Position numbers and translations under genes: made by a program. From Echinicola arenosa (GTDB lineage: Bacteria; Bacteroidota; Bacteroidia; Cytophagales; Cyclobacteriaceae), in contig NZ_JACYTQ010000001.1 of assembly GCF_014841125.1 (NCBI RefSeq), positions 496,001-560,000 on the forward strand: DNA of 64,000 nt. Reading direction: 5' to 3'. Positions 25,882-34,656 of the stretch are shown in pieces. Numbering within the stretch: position 1 is the stretch's first letter; each line of letters opens with the position of its first letter. The notes beneath the pieces are model-generated. The model saw nothing but the letters and a program-made list of their open reading frames with translations, searched no databases and had not been told where the DNA came from.

Positions 25882-28800
25882 CTATTTGGTTTTAAGGGTT
25901 GTTTTAATAGCAATTTCTTTCGCCACCTTTCTCTCCTCCCACCAACAATACAGCACTGGCACAATAAATAGGGAAATCAAGGCAACCACCATTCCACCAA
26001 ATGAAGGAATGGCCATCGGAATCATGATATCAGCTCCCCTCCCTGATGAGGTCAGCACAGGCAATAAAGCCAATAAGGTAGTGGCAGAAGTCATCAAACA
26101 CGGCCTGATCCTCCTTAACCCTGCTTCCTTAACCGCCTCTCTTACTTGCGTAATGGACGTGGTTTTGTTTTGGTTAAAACTCTGTTTAAGATAAGTGGCC
26201 ATTACCACACCGTCATCTGTAGCAATGCCAAACAAGGCAATAAAGCCAACCCACACTGCCACGCTCAAATTATACTGTTCCATCTGAAACAAAGCTCTCA
26301 TAGGAGTTCCGAAGAGGCTAAAATCAAAGAACCAACTTTGTCCATAGAGCCAGAGCATGATAAAACCTCCTGAAAAAGCCAGTGAAATGGCCGAAAAGAT
26401 GAATAGCGTAGTAGAAATAGACCTAAACTGAAAGTATAGGATGAGGAAAATGACCATCAAACACAAGGGGATGACAATGGAAAGTCGCTTTTCTGCCCTG
26501 ATCTGATTCTCATAGGAACCAGAAAACTTATAGCTGACACCTGAGGGCACTTTCAGCTCTCCTTTTTCAATTTTTCCATTGAGATAATTAATAGCATTTT
26601 CTACAACCGTCACTTCAGAAATTCCTTCCTGCTTATCCAAAAGAACATACCCCACCAAAAAAGAGTCCTCACTTCGAATCATCATTGGCCCAGGCCGATA
26701 AGTAATCTCCGCCACTTCACTAATTGGAATTTGACTACCAGAAGAAGTACTTATTAACAATTGCCTAATTGCTTCAGGGTCATTCCTGAAGTCCCGAGCA
26801 TACCTTGCCCGAATGCCATATCGTTCCCTTCCCTCTACCGTAGTGGTAAGCCTTACCCCTCCGAGAGCAGCCTCAATGGTTTCCTGAACATCCCCGACGT
26901 TCATCCCATAGCGTGCAATTGCATTTCTGTCCAAATCAAGCTCCAAGTAAGGCTTTCCCAGAGACCGGTCTGCAAATACAGAGGACGGTTTTACCCCTGG
27001 CACCTCTTTTAAGTGCTCTTCCAGTTTAAAGCTAAAACTCTCGATAGTTTTCAAATCAGGGCCAAAGACTTTAATGCCTATTGGCGCTCTCATTCCTGTC
27101 TGTAACATCAAAAGTCTGGTTTCAATAGGTTGTAATTTGGGTGCAGAAGTCACCCCAGGCAGGTTGGCCACTTTGGTTATTTCTGTCCATATATCATCAG
27201 GACTTTGGATATGATCCCTCCATTGCCTGAAATATTCTCCATTTTCATCCAATATCAAATCCCCAAGTTCATCACGCACAAACTCTCCTTCTGAATTCAC
27301 TTGGAATCTCAACTTCCTTCCATTTTCATCAGTTTTAAATTCTGGCTTATAGATGATCACATTTTCAAACATGGACATCGGAGCAGGATCCAGAGCTGTT
27401 TCAGCCCTGCCTGCTTTACCCACAACAGAGGAAACCTCTGGGATAGAGGCCACCAGCAAATCCAATTGTTGTAACGTTTTATGGTTTGCCTCCACACCGG
27501 CATGTGGCATTGAGGTAGGCATCAACAAAAATGATCCTTCATCCAAGGCCGGCATAAACTCCTTCTCCATTCCTGGAAATGTATGAACCAATTGACTGTA
27601 CACTTCTGTCTTGCGGATATTCCACCCAACATGATCCAAACCATCTGCTAACCAACCAAACAAATTCCCAAATCCAACCCATACATTTAAACCAAATGCA
27701 ATCAATACAATAGGCAAGACCAAAAACTTCCCCTTATTTGCCAAACACCAACCCAAAAGGAATTCATAATACCTAATAAAAAGACTAAAAACCCCTAAAA
27801 CCAAGCCTATTACCATAGCAACAAATAAGAAGTTGGTAAGGGCACTAACTGCCGCTCCCAATGGATGCCAAGTAGTAGCTAGCAACCATGAAACAGCTAT
27901 TACAGCAATGATCACCAAAGTAGGTGTATGATAATTTTGGTATTTCTTTGGATAGTAATAAAGTAAAAGATTATTACTGCCAACAGCCAAAAAAACCAAA
28001 CCTGCCAAAGGCAACCAAAACAGGCTGACAGCACCTATTACAACCAAAATAATATTGCCCCATTTTTTCCAAAAGCCTCCCTTTTCCCTCATACCAAATA
28101 CCCAATGCGAAAATGCCGGCATGATCAGTAAAGTAAACAGCAGGGCAGAAACCAAAGCAAAGGTTTTGGTATATGCCAATGGACCAAACAACTTTCCTTC
28201 AGCAGCCTGCAAAATAAATACAGGTAGAAAGCTCACAATAGTCGTGGCCACGGCTGTCAAAATAGCGGAAGCAACTTCTGAAGTGGCCTGATAAACAGTA
28301 TGTATCAGTTTCTCTCCCTTAGGAGCTTCCTGAAGGTGCTTCAATATATTTTCATTGAGAATAATTCCCAAATCTACCATTGTCCCAATAGCAATGGCAA
28401 TACCGGACAAGGCTACAATATTGGCATCTACTCCCAGATATTTCATAAAAATAAAACAGGTCAATACAGCCAAAGGCAATAGTGCTGAAATCAAAAGTGA
28501 AGCCCTAAGGTTGTACACCATTACCATAATAACGACAATGGTCATCAAAATCTGTAAGACAATGGCATCGTTCAAAGTACCCAAGGTTTCCAAAATCAAA
28601 TTAGAGCGGTCATAAAAAGGAACAATGGTTACTTTGGAAATCCTTCCATCCTCTAATTGCTTTTCCGGTAAACCTGCACTGATCTCTTTGATTTTTTCCT
28701 TTACGTTTTGAATCACAGCCATCGGATTGTCTCCATATCGGGCCACCACAACTCCCCCAACAGCCTCTGCTCCGCCTTTGTCCAACAAACCTTTCATGGA

Positions 28801-29667
28801 TCGATCCGCAGGGCCAATACTTACTTTGGCAATATCCCTTATTCGTAAAGGCACGTTATCGGTTACACGAACCACCGTTTCAGCAATATCATCCACATCC
28901 TCCACATACCCCAGGCCGCGCACATAATATTCCACTTGGTTAATCTCTAAGGTATTGGCTCCAATTTCCTGATTGGTTGATTTTAAGGCTTCTCTTACTT
29001 GCATCATCGAAACCTTATTGGCTTTCATTGCATTGGGATCCAGATCAACTTGATATTCCTTTTCCATACCGCCCACTGAGGCAACCTCCGCTACTCCTTC
29101 TACTCCAGCCAAACTATATCGAACATAATAATCTTGCACCGTTCTTAGTTCATGTAGGTCCCAGCCTCCAATAGGCTTTCCGTTTTCATCCCTTCCTTCA
29201 AGGGTATACCAATAAACCTGTCCCAAAGCAGTCGCATCAGGCCCTAGTTTAGGCTGTACATTTGAAGGAAGTAAGTTTGCAGGTAATGAGTTGAGTTTTT
29301 CTAAGATTCTTGATCTGCTCCAGTAATAATCTACATCATCCTTGAAAATGATATAGATACTGGAAATCCCAAACATGGATGTTGAACGGATGGACTTTAC
29401 TCCTGGCAGGCCCAAAAGTGAAGTCGTAAGCGGATAGGTCACTTGATCTTCCACATCCTGGGGAGATTGCCCCATCCACTCTGTAAAAACAATCTGTTGG
29501 TTTTCACCAATATCAGGAATAGCATCAACAGGCACTGGATCTTTTGGCAGAAATCCAACCTTCCATTGAAACGGCACCACTATAAGTCCCCAAACCACCA
29601 GAACAGAGAGTAACAATACCGTCACCAACTTATTCTCCAGAAAGAATTTGATAATCGCATTAAGCAT
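25882..29667 (-). CDS. cusA: CusA/CzcA-family heavy-metal RND efflux pump
   Basis: A 1261-residue inner-membrane proton/metal antiporter. Family marks are the N-terminal PDIGENQQIV-type porter start, DVDYYWSRSR, and the TM4 proton-relay Asp432 in IAIAIGTMVDLGIILNEN. The late GVVMATYLKQSF and RRIRPCLMT motifs are also present. E. coli CusA is about 1047 residues; here about 110 extra residues (roughly 527-640) contain three additional hydrophobic helices between the halves, and a charged insert lies near 760-815. It is the second gene of the operon, 103 bp after the HYC/CC protein. Copper/silver rather than zinc/cobalt is inferred from the neighbours. Confidence 0.94.
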   Translation of the reverse strand: MLNAIIKFFLENKLVTVLLLSVLVVWGLIVVPFQWKVGFLPKDPVPVDAIPDIGENQQIVFTEWMGQSPQDVEDQVTYPLTTSLLGLPGVKSIRSTSMFGISSIYIIFKDDVDYYWSRSRILEKLNSLPANLLPSNVQPKLGPDATALGQVYWYTLEGRDENGKPIGGWDLHELRTVQDYYVRYSLAGVEGVAEVASVGGMEKEYQVDLDPNAMKANKVSMMQVREALKSTNQEIGANTLEINQVEYYVRGLGYVEDVDDIAETVVRVTDNVPLRIRDIAKVSIGPADRSMKGLLDKGGAEAVGGVVVARYGDNPMAVIQNVKEKIKEISAGLPEKQLEDGRISKVTIVPFYDRSNLILETLGTLNDAIVLQILMTIVVIMVMVYNLRASLLISALLPLAVLTCFIFMKYLGVDANIVALSGIAIAIGTMVDLGIILNENILKHLQEAPKGEKLIHTVYQATSEVASAILTAVATTIVSFLPVFILQAAEGKLFGPLAYTKTFALVSALLFTLLIMPAFSHWVFGMREKGGFWKKWGNIILVVIGAVSLFWLPLAGLVFLAVGSNNLLLYYYPKKYQNYHTPTLVIIAVIAVSWLLATTWHPLGAAVSALTNFLFVAMVIGLVLGVFSLFIRYYEFLLGWCLANKGKFLVLPIVLIAFGLNVWVGFGNLFGWLADGLDHVGWNIRKTEVYSQLVHTFPGMEKEFMPALDEGSFLLMPTSMPHAGVEANHKTLQQLDLLVASIPEVSSVVGKAGRAETALDPAPMSMFENVIIYKPEFKTDENGRKLRFQVNSEGEFVRDELGDLILDENGEYFRQWRDHIQSPDDIWTEITKVANLPGVTSAPKLQPIETRLLMLQTGMRAPIGIKVFGPDLKTIESFSFKLEEHLKEVPGVKPSSVFADRSLGKPYLELDLDRNAIARYGMNVGDVQETIEAALGGVRLTTTVEGRERYGIRARYARDFRNDPEAIRQLLISTSSGSQIPISEVAEITYRPGPMMIRSEDSFLVGYVLLDKQEGISEVTVVENAINYLNGKIEKGELKVPSGVSYKFSGSYENQIRAEKRLSIVIPLCLMVIFLILYFQFRSISTTLFIFSAISLAFSGGFIMLWLYGQSWFFDFSLFGTPMRALFQMEQYNLSVAVWVGFIALFGIATDDGVVMATYLKQSFNQNKTTSITQVREAVKEAGLRRIRPCLMTSATTLLALLPVLTSSGRGADIMIPMAIPSFGGMVVALISLFIVPVLYCWWEERKVAKEIAIKTTLKTK

Positions 29668-29731
29668 AGCTTTATTGAATGCTGAGTAAGTGATAAAAAG
29701 AAATAACTTAAGGAATGGACATAGAAGTCCT

Positions 29732-29768
29732 GTGCTCTAAGATCAAGAGCAGAAAAAAAAAAAAAAAA
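29732..29768. repeat. Hairpin plus 16-base homopolymer upstream of cusA
   Basis: A 16-base A run (29753-29768; T run on the gene strand) adjoins an inverted repeat TGCTCT...AGAGCA (about 29731-29749). Both lie in the 103-bp gap between the HYC/CC gene and cusA. Read leftward the T run comes before the hairpin, the wrong order for an intrinsic terminator. So long a homopolymer is prone to slippage. Confidence 0.7.
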
Positions 29769-29770
29769 TG

Positions 29771-30157
29771 CTAAATCAAAAATCTTTGGAATTGAATATG
29801 GATGGGAATAGTACTACTCAGTACCTTGTCAGGTACGTAAGTAGTTGGCAGTTGATAGCCCTGTTGAGAAATACATACCAATATTTCCGAAAGAAGGTGC
29901 GGGACAGGAAGAGCTGTTATGTTGAAAAAGTCAAACCCTAAAGGTTTGGCATTACTTTGATCGGTATTTTGCAAATCTGTTTTGGGAACATCATCGCAAC
30001 AACCAGGCATCTCCTCTTCATTCCCACAGCAGGTCTTCTCTTCTGCAAATAAGTTTATGCGCTCCAGCGTATCTCCACAGTAGTGCATGGAATAACTCAA
30101 ACCTGCATTAAAACACAGGTAAATTATCAGGAGCGATATTTGGATAAGCTTGCGCAT
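29771..30157 (-). CDS. HYC/CC cysteine-rich exported small protein
   Basis: A 128-residue protein with signal sequence MRKLIQISLLIIYLCFNAGLSYS, then the signature HYCG (25-28), ERINLF, CCG (43-45) and CC (53-54), as in the HYC_CC_PP-type proteins often found with metal efflux genes in Bacteroidota. The spaced Cys pairs with a His look suited to metal binding in the periplasm. The start at 30157 gives the signal peptide directly; the 26 upstream in-frame codons do not. It is first in the efflux operon. A TATCTTTG -7 box lies 16 nt upstream. Function beyond probable copper binding is unknown. Confidence 0.8.
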   Translation of the reverse strand: MRKLIQISLLIIYLCFNAGLSYSMHYCGDTLERINLFAEEKTCCGNEEEMPGCCDDVPKTDLQNTDQSNAKPLGFDFFNITALPVPHLLSEILVCISQQGYQLPTTYVPDKVLSSTIPIHIQFQRFLI

Positions 30158-30172
30158 TTTATTATTTAAAAA

Positions 30173-30180
30173 CAAAGATA
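30173..30180 (-). promoter_or_regulatory. Candidate -7 box of the metal efflux operon
   Basis: TATCTTTG on the minus strand matches TAnnTTTG exactly and would start transcription about 9 nt before the ATG at 30157. The -33 TTG is not seen. Confidence 0.35.
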
Positions 30181-30240
30181 AAAAAGCTATGTGAGTATAA
30201 GTTATATAATTTTTGTAATTTTTAAACAAACGCACTTCCG

Positions 30241-30429
30241 ATGCTTACACAAGAATATCATTTTACTTGTCCCTATTGCTTTTCTCCCATTTCCATGATA
30301 TTGGACTTGAGTGTCAGTCCCCAAAAGTACATTGAAGACTGTGAAGTGTGCTGCCAACCAATAGAGCTTGATTTTGAAGTAAGAGAAGGGGAAATTACGA
30401 ATATCACAACAATACCCATCGATCAGTGA
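30241..30429 (+). CDS. CPXCG-motif cysteine-rich small protein
   Basis: A 62-residue cytoplasmic protein with a zinc-ribbon-like arrangement: CPYC (Cys10, Cys13) and CEVCCQPI (Cys34, Cys37, Cys38). This fits the CPXCG-motif family of short proteins, whose function is not established. It probably binds one zinc. The gene diverges from the HYC/CC protein with an 83-bp gap. Closeness to a metal efflux operon may be chance, because related genes are found in many contexts. Confidence 0.85.
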   Translation: MLTQEYHFTCPYCFSPISMILDLSVSPQKYIEDCEVCCQPIELDFEVREGEITNITTIPIDQ

Positions 30430-30465
30430 CAATAATAAACTAAAAACTATTTATTTTTACTAAAC

Positions 30466-30496
30466 TTGCATTTAATCATTTTAGCTTTTACTTTTG
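30466..30496 (+). promoter_or_regulatory. Bacteroidota-type promoter for the 30520 gene
   Basis: TTG (30466-30468), a 20-bp spacer and TACTTTTG (30489-30496) fit the TTG-N(17-23)-TAnnTTTG pattern. The predicted start site is about 17 nt before the ATG at 30520. Confidence 0.55.
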
Positions 30497-30519
30497 CCTC
30501 TACCTAAGCTATCTTTCTA

Positions 30520-31041
30520 ATGATCAGAACGTTATCGACACTCACTCTTATCTTTATCTTAGCAGCTGTTTCAAAAGCCCAATCTATTATAGGTATTGAA
30601 AACGCTTCTCAGGAGTACGCTAACGCCAACCTAACCGAGGATTATGAAACACTGATCAAATATACCTACCCCTTTGTATTGAAAAAATCAGGAGGAAAGG
30701 AAGGGCTAAGAAAAGCTCTTTCGGACATGTATGACCTTCAGAAAATAAGAGGCATGAAAATGGAAAGCTTTGAAATGGGGGCTCCCTTAAAACTTACACA
30801 TGCATCAGGTGAAGTACATGCCATTATTCCTGTCACTTCCAAAATGAAAGTTCCTGGAGGTGAATTGATCACTCATATAACTTTAATCGCTGTCTCCAAA
30901 GAGTCTAGCGACCAATGGTACTTTATAGAAGCATCCAACTTAGACCCTAAGCTCATCCACAATTACCTCCCAACCTGGGATTACACCTTAGGGTTGAATT
31001 TTGAAAGCTCAAAGCAGTTTATTTCAAACAAGACAAATTGA
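30520..31041 (+). CDS. Exported protein of unknown function
   Basis: A 173-residue protein with signal peptide MIRTLSTLTLIFILAAVSKAQ (cleavage after about residue 21). The mature part begins with a helical segment (IENASQEYANANLTEDYETL) and continues with beta strands, reminiscent of small NTF2-like folds, though I cannot assign a family. The YTYPFVLKKSGGKEGLRKAL stretch, key elements YTYP and GGKEGL, looks conserved. A good promoter precedes it. It ends 9 bp from the convergent SDR gene with no obvious terminator. Confidence 0.78.
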   Translation: MIRTLSTLTLIFILAAVSKAQSIIGIENASQEYANANLTEDYETLIKYTYPFVLKKSGGKEGLRKALSDMYDLQKIRGMKMESFEMGAPLKLTHASGEVHAIIPVTSKMKVPGGELITHITLIAVSKESSDQWYFIEASNLDPKLIHNYLPTWDYTLGLNFESSKQFISNKTN

Positions 31042-31050
31042 TCTGACCAA

Positions 31051-31914
31051 TCACTTTCTCATTTTTTGGAGATTGTCCCAAAACTCTTGTGGCATTTTCT
31101 CCAAATGATTGAACTCTCCGGCACCTTGAAGCCATTCTCCCCCATCTATGGTGATGACTTCTCCATTAATGTAAGCTGAAAAATCAGAAACTAAGTAAGC
31201 TGCCAAATTGGCCAGCTCTTGATGCTCTCCCACACGTTTTAGAGGTATTTTTTTCACTGGATCAAATTCTTTGACCAGATCAGGAGGCAATAACCTACTC
31301 CATGCTCCTTCAGTTGGAAATGGTCCCGGAGCAATCGCATTGGAGCGGATTTTATACTTTGCCCATTCCACAGCCAGTGACCTGGTCATCGCCAAAACAC
31401 CTGCTTTGGCAGCTGCACTGGGAACTACATAGCCTGAACCTGTCCAAGCATAAGTGGTCACCACATTCAGAAATGTCCCTGGCTCTTGGGATTTTATCCA
31501 ATGTTTTCCTGCTGTCATGGTCATATTGACACTTCCTTTCAAAACAATATCCAAAACGGTATGGAAGGCATTTGCAGAAAGTCGCTCTGTGGGGCTTATA
31601 AAGTTACCCGCAGCATTGTTCACCACCGCATCTATTTTCCCAAACTGCTCAATTGATGCTGCAAACATCTTTTCCACTTGGTCAATCTCTCTCACATCAC
31701 AGGCAATTGGAAAAACCTGTCCTCCTGCCTCCTGCTCCAGATCCAAAGCAGTTTTTTCTAATACTTCAATTTTCCTACTAGTTATAATCAGGTTCGCTCC
31801 CAACTCTAAAAAATATTTACCCATAGATCTTCCGAGGCCAGTACCTCCACCTGTGATGAGTATTGTCTTTCCTTTTAAGGCTCCTACTTTCAGCATTCCT
31901 TCCGTATAGTTCAT
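31051..31914 (-). CDS. SDR of the 2,4-dienoyl-CoA reductase type
   Basis: A 287-residue NADP(H)-dependent short-chain reductase. The Rossmann motif TGGGTGLG is at 21-28 and NNAAGN at 99-104. The usual YxxxK is absent; instead Tyr155 (TTYAWTGSG), Ser166 and Lys170 (PSAAAK) reproduce the Tyr-11-Ser-4-Lys spacing known for mammalian mitochondrial DECR1. The downstream PGPFPTEGAWSRL also fits. It would reduce 2,4-dienoyl-CoA during oxidation of unsaturated fatty acids. This is the FAD-free SDR type, distinct from E. coli FadH. It lies downstream of the ahcY terminator and has its own transcription start or weak read-through. Confidence 0.88.
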   Translation of the reverse strand: MNYTEGMLKVGALKGKTILITGGGTGLGRSMGKYFLELGANLIITSRKIEVLEKTALDLEQEAGGQVFPIACDVREIDQVEKMFAASIEQFGKIDAVVNNAAGNFISPTERLSANAFHTVLDIVLKGSVNMTMTAGKHWIKSQEPGTFLNVVTTYAWTGSGYVVPSAAAKAGVLAMTRSLAVEWAKYKIRSNAIAPGPFPTEGAWSRLLPPDLVKEFDPVKKIPLKRVGEHQELANLAAYLVSDFSAYINGEVITIDGGEWLQGAGEFNHLEKMPQEFWDNLQKMRK

Positions 31915-31966
31915 GTGTAAGGGTTTATGGTTGATTGATCATAAATCAATATACCCAAAAATGAAA

Positions 31967-31988
31967 AAAGCCGCTTCTCAGCGGCTTT
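31967..31988 (-). terminator. Intrinsic terminator of ahcY
   Basis: The arms AAAGCCGCT (31967-31975) and AGCGGCTTT (31980-31988) have a 4-nt loop. On the minus strand six T residues follow. It is placed about 20 bp after the ahcY stop codon. Confidence 0.9.
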
Positions 31989-32008
31989 AATTTTTATAAA
32001 ATCAATGA

Positions 32009-33325
32009 TTAGTACCTGTAATAATCTGGTTTGAAAGGTCCTGTTACTTCAACACCAATATATTTGGCTTGATCTTCCGAGAGCTCATCCAACTCTACAC
32101 CTAATTTACCTAAATGCAAAGCTGCTACCTTCTCATCCAAATGCTTAGGCAATACATATACTTTATTTTCATACTGGTCAGTATTGTTCCACAACTCCAA
32201 CTGCGCCAAAGTTTGGTTAGTAAAGGAGTTCGACATCACAAATGAAGGGTGACCAGTGGCACAACCCAAGTTCACCAACCTGCCCTCTGCAAGCAAAATA
32301 ATGTCATTACCTTCTACATTATAAAGGTCCACTTGTGGCTTGATTTCATCTTTAGTGTGACCATAATTGGTATTCAACCAAGCTACATCTATTTCATTGT
32401 CAAAGTGTCCAATGTTACATACGATAGCTTTATCCTTCATCACTTTGAAATGCTCGCCTGTAATGATGTCTTTGTTACCTGTTGCGGTCACTACAATATC
32501 AGCCTCAGCTGCAGCATCTATCATTTTCTTCACCTCAAAACCATCCATAGAAGCCTGAAGTGCACAAATTGGATCAATTTCGGTTACAATTACACGGGCA
32601 CCGGCACCTCTAAGAGAAGCTGCTGAACCTTTTCCTACATCACCATATCCCGCCACAACAGCTACTTTACCAGCAAGCATCACATCGGTAGCTCTTCTGA
32701 TAGCATCTACCAATGATTCCTTACAACCATATTTGTTGTCAAATTTAGATTTGGTTACAGAGTCGTTTACATTGATTGCTGGAATAAGGAGTGTTCCATT
32801 TTTCATCCTATCATAAAGCCTGTGTACACCAGTAGTAGTTTCTTCAGAAAGACCCTTGATACCAGCAACCAACTCAGGATATTTATCAAAAACCATATTG
32901 GTCAAATCTCCTCCATCATCAAGAATCATGTTAAGAGGCTGTCGCTCTTCTCCAAAGAATAAAGTTTGCTCAATACACCAATCAAAATCTTCCTCAGAAA
33001 GTCCTTTCCAAGCATAAACTGAAATACCGGCAGCAGCAATGGCAGCAGCAGCATGGTCTTGGGTAGAAAAGATATTACAAGAAGACCAAGTCACCTCGGC
33101 ACCCAATTCCACCAACGTTTCGATCAAAACAGCGGTCTGGATGGTCATGTGAAGACATCCTGCAATTCTGGCTCCTTGAAGCGGCTTTGACTCTCCATAT
33201 TCGGCTCTCAATGCCATCAAACCAGGCATTTCGGCTTCTGCCAATCTAATTTCCTTACGGCCCCAATCAGCCAAAGAAATATCCTTTACTTTATACTTGA
33301 CGTATTTTGATTTAATTTCTGACAT
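32009..33325 (-). CDS. ahcY: Adenosylhomocysteinase
   Basis: A 438-residue cytoplasmic enzyme that splits S-adenosylhomocysteine to adenosine and homocysteine, using bound NAD. Visible features are the substrate-domain block [28 protein letters not shown] (key part [13 protein letters not shown]) and LDDGGDLT. The NAD-binding [10 protein letters not shown] is present, and the C-terminal KPDYYRY bears the Lys and Tyr reaching the partner subunit. The ATG at 33325 gives [13 protein letters not shown]; the 15 codons upstream are not family-like. It lies 71 bp after birA and has a strong terminator. Confidence 0.97.
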   Translation of the reverse strand: MSEIKSKYVKYKVKDISLADWGRKEIRLAEAEMPGLMALRAEYGESKPLQGARIAGCLHMTIQTAVLIETLVELGAEVTWSSCNIFSTQDHAAAAIAAAGISVYAWKGLSEEDFDWCIEQTLFFGEERQPLNMILDDGGDLTNMVFDKYPELVAGIKGLSEETTTGVHRLYDRMKNGTLLIPAINVNDSVTKSKFDNKYGCKESLVDAIRRATDVMLAGKVAVVAGYGDVGKGSAASLRGAGARVIVTEIDPICALQASMDGFEVKKMIDAAAEADIVVTATGNKDIITGEHFKVMKDKAIVCNIGHFDNEIDVAWLNTNYGHTKDEIKPQVDLYNVEGNDIILLAEGRLVNLGCATGHPSFVMSNSFTNQTLAQLELWNNTDQYENKVYVLPKHLDEKVAALHLGKLGVELDELSEDQAKYIGVEVTGPFKPDYYRY

Positions 33326-33396
33326 GAATTTATCTTTAGATATTAATTTTCGGATCACAAATTTACTCAATCTAAGAGACTTTATGAAATACCACC

Positions 33397-34155
33397 TTAG
33401 AGGAATCTAACTTCTTTGTGTGCATAAAGGTTTATAGACTCATCTGTTTTTTCAATTTCAAGCATCCCCTGTTGATTTACAGCCCTTATTCTCCCACTGA
33501 ATTCTCCAGCTATATCTTCATAATGGCACCATTGTTCTTTTTGATATAAATGTTGCCAATAATCCATATGAATGGCTGCAAAGTTTTTTTTCTTTAATTG
33601 AAGGTATCTTTTTTCCAAATGAATCAAAATACTTTCAAGTACTTGACATTTGTTCAGCACACCTCCTGCCAGATTGGCCATGGAAACTGGACCAGGAAAA
33701 GGAAATTCGGTTTGATTAATATTAAGCCCTATCCCAATAATGCTTGATTCCAACTTCTCTTTTGAAATCGTATTTTCTATCAAAATGCCTCCAATTTTCC
33801 CTCTACTTTGATGAACTATATCATTGGGCCACTTCACACAAACCCCTTCTGTATAGACCGATAAGGCATCTCTAACCGCTAAAGAGACCACTTTATTTAG
33901 CTCAAACTGCTCCATTGCCTTAAGGAAATTAGGGGTCAGGACAAGAGAAAAAGTCAGGTTCTTTTCAGGCTCACTGTACCATTTATTCCCCCTTTGCCCC
34001 CTACCATTGGTTTGCTTGTCTGTGATGATTATGCTACCTTCTTTGGCAGAACCGTTCCTAAGCTTTTCCGCTGCTATGTCATTCGTGGAGTGACACTCTG
34101 TCATGTAAACGATATCTTTTCCAAGAAAAACAGTATTGGCAAGGATTTTATGCAT
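33397..34155 (-). CDS. birA: Biotin-[acetyl-CoA-carboxylase] ligase
   Basis: A 252-residue BirA catalytic-type protein that activates biotin with ATP and attaches it to carboxylase subunits. The ATP/biotin-binding [16 protein letters not shown] (near 50-66) and KWPNDI (near 106-112) motifs are present, followed by GGILIEN. It lacks the N-terminal helix-turn-helix of E. coli BirA, so it is a ligase only and not a repressor. The start is ATG 34155; the TTG one codon upstream is unnecessary. The gene diverges from rsfS with an 89-bp gap and is upstream of ahcY. Confidence 0.93.
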   Translation of the reverse strand: MHKILANTVFLGKDIVYMTECHSTNDIAAEKLRNGSAKEGSIIITDKQTNGRGQRGNKWYSEPEKNLTFSLVLTPNFLKAMEQFELNKVVSLAVRDALSVYTEGVCVKWPNDIVHQSRGKIGGILIENTISKEKLESSIIGIGLNINQTEFPFPGPVSMANLAGGVLNKCQVLESILIHLEKRYLQLKKKNFAAIHMDYWQHLYQKEQWCHYEDIAGEFSGRIRAVNQQGMLEIEKTDESINLYAHKEVRFL

Positions 34156-34244
34156 CAATTAATTAGTTATTTTGTCGCACAATAAAGATATTTATCCTTT
34201 TATTGTAGTGCGTATTAGAACGAGTAAAATTACAAACAAAAAGT

Positions 34245-34592
34245 ATGACAGCAGAAGAGCTGAGTAAAATAATTGTGAAAGGAATGGAGGAACGAAAAGC
34301 TTCCGACATTGTGGTGATGGATTTGAGAGATATAAATAATTCTGTTTCTGATTTTTTTGTGATTTGTTCCGGATCATCTGACACCCAGATCGAGGCCATT
34401 TCAGACGCTATAGAAGAAGAAGTATTCAAATCAAACAAAGAAAGACCTTGGAGATGTGAGGGAAAAAACAACCGTCAATGGATTCTGGTGGATTACGTGA
34501 ATGTAGTTGCCCACATTTTCCTTAAAGATAAAAGAGAGTTTTATGGACTTGAAGAACTGTGGGGAGATGCAAAAATCACCGAAATTGTCTAA
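34245..34592 (+). CDS. rsfS: Ribosomal silencing factor RsfS
   Basis: A 115-residue protein that binds ribosomal protein L14 of the large subunit and blocks subunit joining when nutrients are scarce. The core is the nucleotidyltransferase-like RsfS fold: VVMDLRDINNSVSDFFVICSGSSDTQIEAI (key DFFVICSGSS) and GKNNRQWILVDYVNVVAHIF. The length is normal. It lies 64 bp before ftsH, the arrangement seen in many Bacteroidota, and is probably co-transcribed with it. Confidence 0.95.
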   Translation: MTAEELSKIIVKGMEERKASDIVVMDLRDINNSVSDFFVICSGSSDTQIEAISDAIEEEVFKSNKERPWRCEGKNNRQWILVDYVNVVAHIFLKDKREFYGLEELWGDAKITEIV

Positions 34593-34656
34593 GTCATTTA
34601 AACTTTCATTTTTTTAATCCGTTTTACCTAAAGTTTATAGAATTAATTACTAAACG

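Noticed and set aside
29753-29768. T16 tract as a terminator for the HYC/CC gene
   Set aside because: On the transcribed strand the T tract precedes the hairpin, the reverse of an intrinsic terminator.
31454-31909. 151-codon open frame on the plus strand
   Set aside because: It is antisense to the SDR gene, whose motifs are intact.
34163-34471. 102-codon open frame on the minus strand overlapping rsfS
   Set aside because: It is antisense to the conserved rsfS gene and is composed mainly of Ser, Ile and Phe, with no recognisable domain.
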